From: a virus
Reading direction: 5' to 3' (one strand)
IMG/VR virus record: IMGVR_UViG_3300042557_000893
Span: 1 to 64,000 of that record
DNA length: 64,000 bases
Translations under genes and position numbers: made by a program
Part shown: in pieces, positions 55,412 to 62,502 of the stretch
Layout of the letters: every line of letters starts with the position of its first letter
Numbering within the stretch: position 1 is the first letter of the stretch
The notes under the pieces: generated by a model
The model's input: the letters and a program-made list of their open reading frames with translations, nothing else
The model's database searches: none
What the model was told of the DNA's origin: nothing

Positions 55412-56428
55412 TTAAGCGTTCCAGAGTTTTTCAACATTTTTGGTAATGTCGGTGAGGATTTCCTCATTGAGTGGATTCTTCAAGTATTCAACTACATCAG
55501 AAGCATTTTTACCCAGCATTGAACCACTCCTCATGTGATAGATAAAACCATCACCACGTGTAGCAATTACTTTATAAAAGTTTGCATCTTTGACCATAGA
55601 CCGCAATTTCAACGTCTCCATGTCCAAAGAAACAACTTCTAAGAAACGCTGTGCTGTTTTGCGCTTATCCTTGTCAACTGTTTCTCCGTTGATGTATTTG
55701 TCCATGTTGTCATACAAAATGTCAAGTGGCGTAGATTTTTTATACTGTGTAGAGTTAGGATCCACAACCTTGCACACGTAAAACAACTTATTAGAGTTTT
55801 TGTCAAACAGTTTTTGCAATTCTGCCAAAGCTTTGTTGCGCATCTTTTTGACCTCAGTGCGGATAGAAGCAGTCTCTTCGTAGCGATCAAGATAAAACTT
55901 AAAAGGAATTGCTGAAGAACGTGCCTCTTCCAGACTTTTAGCGACAACAGAAAAACCTCCTGCTTCAATAGCTTTAAGTTTAATCAAGTCATAAGGATCT
56001 GAAGAAGCGTCAAGAAAAATTGGTTCATTACCAAAACGCATCACAATTTTTCCCCAAAACTCATCGTTGTCCGGACGCAGCAACCTTACTTTATTCCAGA
56101 AATCTTTGTCATCTGGATCAATAATGTTTGCTGCTAGTTCTTTTTCAAGCTGCGATACTGTCATACGAATCTGCTTTACAACAGCCTCGCGATCATCATC
56201 GTTTAACTGCTTTATTTCAGGAGCAAACTCGTTTAGTCCTGTGACATAGCGTTTGATGCCATTGTACTCCAAACATGCTAATTGTTCCTCGTGGAACACT
56301 CCTTCAAAAAGTACCATTTGATACTTTTCAAGGCCCATGTTGGCGTTTGTATTGTCAACAAACGGTCTAACAGCAATTGTACTGTTGGTTTTAAAAGCTT
56401 GATGCTTTTCAATCATTGATACTTCCAT
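55412..56428 (-). CDS. Conserved head-region protein of unknown function (338 aa)
   Basis: The product begins MEVSMIEKHQAFKTNSTIAV, then VLFEGVFHEEQLACLEYNGI. A helical middle region follows (EAVVKQIRMTVSQLEKELAA), then IVMRFGNEPIFLDASSDPYD and a charged C-terminus. I see no enzymatic motif. Homologues that I recall sit directly downstream of the capsid gene in crAss-like phages and are presumed capsid-associated. The gene follows the unusual four-hairpin region and starts after an ACCTTTAAAAACCT leader. It could be a minor head protein or assembly factor. Confidence 0.65.
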   Translation of the reverse strand: MEVSMIEKHQAFKTNSTIAVRPFVDNTNANMGLEKYQMVLFEGVFHEEQLACLEYNGIKRYVTGLNEFAPEIKQLNDDDREAVVKQIRMTVSQLEKELAANIIDPDDKDFWNKVRLLRPDNDEFWGKIVMRFGNEPIFLDASSDPYDLIKLKAIEAGGFSVVAKSLEEARSSAIPFKFYLDRYEETASIRTEVKKMRNKALAELQKLFDKNSNKLFYVCKVVDPNSTQYKKSTPLDILYDNMDKYINGETVDKDKRKTAQRFLEVVSLDMETLKLRSMVKDANFYKVIATRGDGFIYHMRSGSMLGKNASDVVEYLKNPLNEEILTDITKNVEKLWNA

Positions 56429-56475
56429 AGGTTTTTAAAGGTTGGTTTTTGGTTTTTGTTTTGCTGGCAATTAGT

Positions 56476-56517
56476 AAAAAGCTCCTGAACCACGTCAAGG
56501 TTGTCAGCTCTCAGGAG
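56476..56517 (-). terminator. Intrinsic terminator after the capsid gene
   Basis: On the minus strand CTCCTGA pairs with TCAGGAG, with an inner AACC/GGTT pair, and is followed by CTTTTT. It closes the 227-base gap downstream of the capsid gene, just before the leader of the next gene. The preceding three hairpins are listed separately. Confidence 0.7.
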
Positions 56518-56519
56518 AA

Positions 56520-56637
56520 CACCTGGCTTTTACACCAGGTGGATCTGCAGGTACTACCTACAGAGAGGCACAAGGGAGGTGGAATGTGCATTTGTCTAGT
56601 GCAGGGACCAGGGAGAATCTCACTCCCTGGTTTGCAC
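56520..56637 (-). other. Three tandem hairpins in the capsid-gene 3' region
   Basis: Three stem-loops occur in a row between the capsid stop and the terminator. Reading along the + coordinates they are CACCTGG/CCAGGTG (56520-56541, loop 8); CTGCAGGT/ACCTACAG with one G-T pair (56545-56563, loop 3); and ACCAGGGAG/CTCCCTGGT (56607-56631, loop 7), the last extended by GTGCA/TGCAC to 56599-56637. Only the following fourth hairpin has a T-run. The region could be an RNA stability element, a set of processing sites or a small RNA. No open frame worth calling lies within it on the minus strand. Confidence 0.6.
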
Positions 56638-56655
56638 AGCGCCTTCAGCAGTTGT

Positions 56656-58299
56656 TTAGAACGAACCGCCAGTGATGGGGTTCCTCATCACAATCTTAAG
56701 AACCTTGGTAGGGTCTTTCACCCAGATGGAAGGCATAGTCTGGGTCATGAATACGCGGTATCCATTAAAGTTTCCAGAAGAAGCGAACCCTTGAGTACGA
56801 CCCATGTAGTCCATGGTACCGTTTTGATAGAACCATTTGAGTTCACTATCCCACTTCAACTTCAACAAGAAGATGTTGTCGTTAGTGTTGTCAGTGATGT
56901 CAAATACAATAAAGTTGTAAGAAGACAATGGAAAACCATCAATGATAGGGTTTTCAATGTCATTGGTGTGTACGTTGTCAAACGCTGGGTTCAACACAAA
57001 CTTCACATTGGCCAAGAAAGGAATGGTGTAGCTAGTGAAAGCAAAACCAAAGTTCAAGTCCATCGCGTTGCTTCCGCTGATAGCGTTCAAACCAGACTTA
57101 TCAATGTTGGCTACCAGACCGGTACCTACAGTGTTGAAAGCTTCTTTCTTGATAGCTTCATTGACCATCTTCATACCAGCCATACCAGTTTGAACAATGA
57201 TCTGACGCTGAGGATCTGGACCTTTGAACTCAACCTTACCATTGTAGAAGTTGAAGATTTCAGAACGGAACAGCTCTAGGTTGAAAGAACTCTTGTTGTA
57301 AATACGCTTGAAAGAGTTGTCAAGCTGTGACCAAAGACCTACAGACAGGCGGATATCATCTGGACCATCCTGCTTGATACGTCCACCTTGTCCCCACATG
57401 AGGTAGGTTTCAATGTCATTAGCAATTTTGGTCAAGTGAGCAGCTTCCATCTTGGTGACAAAAGAACGAGTCAAAGTTCCAGAGTCATAAGCCTTCTTGA
57501 TGTATTCTTTACCCATCTTAGACACCATTGCGTCAATGTTGTTCAAAGAAGGATCTTTAGCAATGTTGGAATCAAAAGAACGCCAGATTTCAGTAACAGG
57601 TACTGTACCATCAGCATTCATACCGCCTTTCATCATCAACTCAGCACGGCTAGAAACAGAGTAATGAACGTGAGCTTCTGCGCCACCTACAAAGTTGTAG
57701 AACTCGCGGAAGCCAGCACTCAGTTCTCCGATGTCAGAGAAACGCTCTCCGTATTCTCCACGGGCAGAACCCTTGCGGAAGAACTTGGTACCAGGCTTAA
57801 GGTAGACTTTGCTCAAAGTCTTTTGGTTGTCGTTGTTCACCAACTGAACAGTGTATACGAAACCGTCACCAGAAGGAAGAATATCCTCAGCGGTAATGTA
57901 AAGTTCAGCGCCTTTGTATTTGTCGTAGGTGATGATGTCACCATGACCGAAGCTGCGCTTGTTCAATTTGATCTTGAAGGTTGTACCATCTTGACCAAGA
58001 TTTGTCAAACTAGGCTCCACATCCTCTACAACGTAGGGAAGGTCCTGAACAATTGGGGTTTGCCACTTGTATTCACCGCGAGGGTTGTCTACAGTGATGG
58101 TGTTCTTGCCACCGAAAGATGCCATCTGGTAAAGAGGCATTTCTACCTTTTGGGTCATAGCCCAAAGATCAACAGGACCCAAGTCCATGGGTTCTGCGCT
58201 CTTCAGCATATTTACCAAGTGGTAGCTGTCCACGTGCGAACTAACCTTGTAGCTAGTGTCGCGCAGGAAGAGACCGTTGTTTAAAACTGGTGTGCTCAT
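56656..58299 (-). CDS. Major capsid protein, HK97-fold type (547 aa)
   Basis: This 547-aa protein resembles crAss-like major capsid proteins in length and phrasing, for example LFLRDTSYKVSSHVDSYHL, SFGGKNTITVDNPRGEYKW, GHGDIITYDKYKGAELYI and SRAELMMKGGMNADGTVPVT. It follows the scaffold-like gene, as expected. HK97-fold features cannot be proved from sequence by eye. It is the most abundant virion protein in this family. Codon use avoids TTA, CTA and TCA, leaving long antisense open frames. The gene ends before a hairpin-rich region and terminator, which fits high-level, separately controlled expression. Confidence 0.85.
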   Translation of the reverse strand: MSTPVLNNGLFLRDTSYKVSSHVDSYHLVNMLKSAEPMDLGPVDLWAMTQKVEMPLYQMASFGGKNTITVDNPRGEYKWQTPIVQDLPYVVEDVEPSLTNLGQDGTTFKIKLNKRSFGHGDIITYDKYKGAELYITAEDILPSGDGFVYTVQLVNNDNQKTLSKVYLKPGTKFFRKGSARGEYGERFSDIGELSAGFREFYNFVGGAEAHVHYSVSSRAELMMKGGMNADGTVPVTEIWRSFDSNIAKDPSLNNIDAMVSKMGKEYIKKAYDSGTLTRSFVTKMEAAHLTKIANDIETYLMWGQGGRIKQDGPDDIRLSVGLWSQLDNSFKRIYNKSSFNLELFRSEIFNFYNGKVEFKGPDPQRQIIVQTGMAGMKMVNEAIKKEAFNTVGTGLVANIDKSGLNAISGSNAMDLNFGFAFTSYTIPFLANVKFVLNPAFDNVHTNDIENPIIDGFPLSSYNFIVFDITDNTNDNIFLLKLKWDSELKWFYQNGTMDYMGRTQGFASSGNFNGYRVFMTQTMPSIWVKDPTKVLKIVMRNPITGGSF

Positions 58300-58346
58300 A
58301 GGATTTTGTTGTTAAAAAGTGAATTTAAAGGGTTAAGTTATATGGA

Positions 58347-59591
58347 TTAGCGTTTGAAAATGTTTGCAGCAGGTCGCGGAATTTTCCTTGTAGGAGTTTT
58401 GTCTTCTTCCTCTTCGCTGACATTAGACGCAATTTTGCGTCCTTCTTCAGTTTTTAGTTTTCTGACAGTTTCCTGTGTTACCTCGTTTTTAGCTTGCTTT
58501 CTGATACTTTCTTTGTAATCATCAGGATCAGATAGCAACCACAGAGTTTCAGCAATAAGATCATAGCGGGGGGTTTTTCCAAATTGGTGGTCTTCCAAAA
58601 GCTTGCCCAACAAGTTTGTTGGACGTCCTGTCATACTCTGGTACTTTGCTGTTGTAAGTTCCTCCCAGAGAAACTTCTGACGCTTAGCGTCCAGCTTAAT
58701 ACCGTTGACTTCAGCAGGTTTTAAGGTGTTGTAAATGTTTTCCATGTACTCTTCCTTCTTGCGCTGCTGCTCCTGACGGAACTGCTCTTGTTGCTGAAGT
58801 TTGGATTGAATCACTTCTTCTTGCATAGCATCAAGCTTTGGCTTAAACTGCTGTGCTTTTTTAGCAATGATTCCTGAATCCAACCACTCTTGGACTTGTT
58901 CTTCCATCAATTCTGCGTCACCATTTCCAAAACCGGTTGCTTGTAAATACTGTCTTACAATAACCTCCTGGTGTTCAGGTGTCGCAGGGTTAAGTTCACG
59001 CACTTCCTCAGTCTGAGCAAGTGCCCTAAATAACCCCTTGATGTCAGTGCCGCCCTTTGCTACATATTCTGCAGCATACTGCAACTCTTGAGGTAACGAT
59101 TCAAAGAACTCCTTTGGAGTTTGTTCTCTGAGAGATTTCTCCCTTTCTTCCAGATTAGCAGAGATTAGCTCCTTCCAATCTTTTACAGAGTACTCATCCA
59201 GTGGTTTTTCATCATCAAAAGGAACCAGGACACCATCTTCAAAAAGTTTAGAAAATGTTTCTACCAGTCCGCTTTTGTCAATCTTTTTTCGACCAGGTTT
59301 CTGTTTTGAACCAGGAACCTCATCGTCATCTTCTAGATCTGCATCTAACTCTGCAATAGCCGCTTGAGTTGTTGCTGCACTAGGTGTTTTTTCTTTACCA
59401 TCTTCGTTTCCATCACCTTCTTCTTCAAGAAAATTAAGATCTGCTGGAATATCTTTGGTAAAGAATCTTGGTTTTAAACTTTCGTCATTATCTGCTGTCA
59501 CAACGCTTTCAGCCCCAGGCATTGGTAAAAAATCATCAAGGCTTTCAAGACTTACGCTGGATACAGATGTTTGTTGGTTGTTACTGTCCAT
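58347..59591 (-). CDS. Acidic scaffold-like/head assembly protein (414 aa)
   Basis: The 414-aa product is strongly acidic at the N-terminus (NFLEEEGDGNEDGKEKTPSA, AELDADLEDDDEVPGSKQ), helical and Gln/Glu-rich in the middle (QQEQFRQEQQRKKEEYMENI), and basic at the C-terminus (KTPTRKIPRPAANIFKR). An acidic coiled-coil protein with a basic tail, lying between portal and capsid genes, is the classic profile of a scaffolding protein, whose C-terminus binds the capsid shell. No protease motif is seen. A shortened copy of the GTAAAT intergenic box lies upstream and an AACTTAAACCTATTT leader precedes ATG, so head genes may start a transcript here. Confidence 0.65.
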   Translation of the reverse strand: MDSNNQQTSVSSVSLESLDDFLPMPGAESVVTADNDESLKPRFFTKDIPADLNFLEEEGDGNEDGKEKTPSAATTQAAIAELDADLEDDDEVPGSKQKPGRKKIDKSGLVETFSKLFEDGVLVPFDDEKPLDEYSVKDWKELISANLEEREKSLREQTPKEFFESLPQELQYAAEYVAKGGTDIKGLFRALAQTEEVRELNPATPEHQEVIVRQYLQATGFGNGDAELMEEQVQEWLDSGIIAKKAQQFKPKLDAMQEEVIQSKLQQQEQFRQEQQRKKEEYMENIYNTLKPAEVNGIKLDAKRQKFLWEELTTAKYQSMTGRPTNLLGKLLEDHQFGKTPRYDLIAETLWLLSDPDDYKESIRKQAKNEVTQETVRKLKTEEGRKIASNVSEEEEDKTPTRKIPRPAANIFKR

Positions 59592-59641
59592 AAATAGGTT
59601 TAAGTTGGTTGTTTTTGTTCTTCATATATAATCTACCGAAT

Positions 59642-59658
59642 AAACCTCTAAGATTTAC
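59642..59658 (-). promoter_or_regulatory. Shortened intergenic box ahead of scaffold and capsid genes
   Basis: The minus strand reads GTAAATCTTAGAGGTTT, a contracted version of the box seen at three other gene-group starts (GTAAAT then GAGGTTT with fewer bases between). It lies in the 119-base gap after the portal gene. TTTT, not TTTG, lies about 20 bases upstream. It is the weakest of the four copies. Confidence 0.35.
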
Positions 59659-59710
59659 ACCTAGTAGATGTATGATAAAAAATATTTTACACTATAATGC
59701 TATAGTACTT

Positions 59711-62437
59711 TTATTTTTTGTCATATTTGTTTTTGTTGGTTTGCGCAACTTGTAATTGTTTATCAGCAATGCGCTCTTTAGAAAGCAATTCTTGACGTTT
59801 GAGTTCTATCTTTTTCTGTTCTGTAATAGTCCGATTTAACTCACGATCTCTTGCAATAGACTGATCAGCTTCTTTTGCATTTTTCTTGTCAAGATACTCT
59901 AAAGTGTCAATGTAGTCATTTTGCTGATTCATGTCACGATCGTTCATTGCTGTGTAACCGGCAGCTCTGATCTCAGCAACGCGCTCTTGACTTTCACGAT
60001 TCAATGCATTTTGCTCTGCTTCAAAACGCAACTTAGCTTCAAGACGCTCTGTTTCAGCTTGTTGACGCATTTGTTCTGTTTGCTGCAAGGCTTCAGTTTC
60101 CTGGGTCTTAGCTTTGGTAGTTTTTTCTTCAATGCCTTTCATGACATGCGTAATCTCTGCCATTGAGTCTGCTTTGACAATGTTACCAAGATCATAAATA
60201 GAAGCACCGGATGTGTTGTTGTTAATTGCCAAAGAACGAATCTGTTCCATAATTTGGCGTTGATTAACCTTTGTAGAAATAAAGATATTCAGATCACGCG
60301 CCAATAATTCAGTACCATTCATCTCAAAGTTTACTTTTTCATCCATAGATGTTACGTATTGCAAACGTAAAGAGGGACGATTAGAATGGTAGTATTGAGA
60401 AAGATCTGTACGCATCTGATGCACACGCGGCATCAAATACTCTGAATGTTGAGTAAAGTAAGTTTCTGTTTGAGAGTAACTCATATTGATAGCCTGCTCA
60501 ATACCCTGTGCAGTTTCTTGAGCATTTACAGCACCTAAACGCTGTGGTGATATACCAATAGACTCAAAACACTGATTCTTAAAATAGTTGGCAAGTTGAA
60601 TGCGACTCAAAAGACGATTTGTTTGCTCAAGATTCAATACTTGATAATGCTGAAAGTTTAATGCATTTTCTGTATTGGTAATAGATGTATCCAAGGGCAA
60701 CATCTGAAAGTTCTTCATAGCCACATACGCCTTACCGTAGTTGTTTTTGCCCCAATCCTCCCCCATTGAGTGACGTGGCAGAGCATTCTGATCCAGCATG
60801 ATTACTGTACCCAACTCGTCAATCAGAATGTCAGCAATCTGGTTATTAACCAGGTTGTAACCAATCTGATATGGTTTCGTCTTGTCTACCAAAGACATGG
60901 ACTTTGTATTGCGTTCTGTAAATACAGCACCTTCTACCGGCAACTTACAACCATACAAGGTAAAATCACCCTTAAACTGAAAACGTAAAGGCTTTACATT
61001 CAGATAAAGTGGTTGAAATCCAAAAGTGTCATTATTGCCAAAGAATGCAGGTCTATTGGGACCAATCTTAGTACCTCCCCAAACCTCATTAATCCATATC
61101 CATTCAATATGTTCGCCATATACAAGATTTTCTTTACTTTTTCTTTTAAGTACTGAAGTATCATGAAGAGGTTTGTTTGTGATTTTATAATTTTCATCTA
61201 CAATCATTTCAATCATCTCCCCATCCTCCTTAATTTTTGTCAGATAACCGACCATGCGTTGGCTCTTCCAGTAGCAAGTAGTAACCCTGAGAAGACTGAT
61301 ATCTTGAAAATCCTGAATACTTTCAGATTCGTTGACAATCTTCATGATGATATCATCACCTGTATTCATAAATACATCACGTGCACTTAAAAACTGACGC
61401 ATACCCAAAGAAGGACCCTGGGTATTCCATTCGTGTGAACGCGTAGCATCATAGAAAGAACCGTCATTCTGCAATCCTGGTATCAGATAACCTGCTGAAT
61501 GCACTGGATAAATAGCTTCCAATGAAGCAAGTTGATCATCTGTCATCATGTATCCGTACTTGTCAATGACATCTGAAATCGTCATAAGATCCACGCGACC
61601 TACCCAGTTAGACTGAGAAATATATCTTGCTTCAGGAGATTTATGATAAAAGGTTAGTACAGGATTCCAAAGCTCTACATCATAATCGTCCTCATTCATC
61701 TTAAAGTGCCAAAATTCCCTGTCAGAAATGAGCATGTCACGAAATGCAATATTTTCCAACTCTTTAATTGCAAAACGCTCCTCATCAACATGATGCTGGT
61801 GATTAGCCCACTCTTCAACCATAGATCGGTAGTTCTTGCGAAAGAACCCTTCAATTTCTGGCAAACTCTTAAGACTTTCAGGTGCCATCATTTCTTGAGC
61901 TTGAGCAGCTTGCTCTTCATCCTCAAGATTCAGACCCATTGACTCAATGGTGGCCATCATTTTTTTCTCTGCTTCAGCGACCAATACCTGTTCTATCATT
62001 ACTCTTTTTGCTTCCATCATCTCATTATAAGAGATGTCATCTACAGAACGATAGGTTATTTTGTCGTTACGCTTAGCAAACTCCCCACACATTACGTTAA
62101 TGATGTTGGGTATAATCGGAAAAAACTTCAATTCAAAAGCTGATTCATCCTGCTTAGTCAGAACATCAATCAACTCTGCAACCTCGTTATCCTCTTCAAT
62201 AATGTAGTCTGTTTTGTCAATAATGCCATTTGCAAGCTTATAGTTCTTCAAAAGTTTGCGCGCGTTTCTGCGGATTTGCTTAAGACCCTGCATTTCCAAC
62301 CAGTCTATATTCCACGCGCCCCATGCTTCGTCTTTGTCTGTTCTGTTCAAAAACTGCACAGGTTGGGTTAAGGTGCCCATTCTGGTGTTGTCCACCTTGG
62401 CTCCGTTTTTGAGTTGTAATGCGTTAACTATTTTCAT
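59711..62437 (-). CDS. Portal protein (908 aa)
   Basis: The 908-aa protein lies directly after the terminase gene, as in other crAss-like phages. Its N-terminal and core regions contain phrases typical of the family portal: NAWGAWNIDWLEMQ-like (DEAWGAWNIDWLEMQGLKQI), FFPIIPNIINVMCGEFAKR-like (KFFPIIPNIINVMCGEFAKR), AFRDMLISDREFWHF and ALNFQHYQVLNLEQTNRLLS. The C-terminal 150 residues form a long charged coiled coil (EALQQTEQMRQQAETERLEA), which in portals may extend as a barrel into the capsid. It forms the dodecameric DNA channel at one capsid vertex. It is identified by position and resemblance. Confidence 0.85.
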   Translation of the reverse strand: MKIVNALQLKNGAKVDNTRMGTLTQPVQFLNRTDKDEAWGAWNIDWLEMQGLKQIRRNARKLLKNYKLANGIIDKTDYIIEEDNEVAELIDVLTKQDESAFELKFFPIIPNIINVMCGEFAKRNDKITYRSVDDISYNEMMEAKRVMIEQVLVAEAEKKMMATIESMGLNLEDEEQAAQAQEMMAPESLKSLPEIEGFFRKNYRSMVEEWANHQHHVDEERFAIKELENIAFRDMLISDREFWHFKMNEDDYDVELWNPVLTFYHKSPEARYISQSNWVGRVDLMTISDVIDKYGYMMTDDQLASLEAIYPVHSAGYLIPGLQNDGSFYDATRSHEWNTQGPSLGMRQFLSARDVFMNTGDDIIMKIVNESESIQDFQDISLLRVTTCYWKSQRMVGYLTKIKEDGEMIEMIVDENYKITNKPLHDTSVLKRKSKENLVYGEHIEWIWINEVWGGTKIGPNRPAFFGNNDTFGFQPLYLNVKPLRFQFKGDFTLYGCKLPVEGAVFTERNTKSMSLVDKTKPYQIGYNLVNNQIADILIDELGTVIMLDQNALPRHSMGEDWGKNNYGKAYVAMKNFQMLPLDTSITNTENALNFQHYQVLNLEQTNRLLSRIQLANYFKNQCFESIGISPQRLGAVNAQETAQGIEQAINMSYSQTETYFTQHSEYLMPRVHQMRTDLSQYYHSNRPSLRLQYVTSMDEKVNFEMNGTELLARDLNIFISTKVNQRQIMEQIRSLAINNNTSGASIYDLGNIVKADSMAEITHVMKGIEEKTTKAKTQETEALQQTEQMRQQAETERLEAKLRFEAEQNALNRESQERVAEIRAAGYTAMNDRDMNQQNDYIDTLEYLDKKNAKEADQSIARDRELNRTITEQKKIELKRQELLSKERIADKQLQVAQTNKNKYDKK

Positions 62438-62502
62438 TTGTGTTTTTTGTCAAGGCGTATATGTCTGTACACGTAAGGCATCGTTAGTTCTTAGTGTTAG
62501 TG

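Noticed and set aside
56449-58284. Two long plus-strand open frames (276 and 298 aa) opposite the capsid gene
   Set aside because: They run antisense to a well-supported capsid gene, have no recognisable motif, and the first also runs through the hairpin region. They are explained by the capsid gene avoiding TTA, CTA and TCA codons.
62438-62502. Possible hairpin CGTGTA/TATACG between terminase and portal
   Set aside because: Only six pairs with a wobble and no T-run; the gap is short and the genes are likely cotranscribed.
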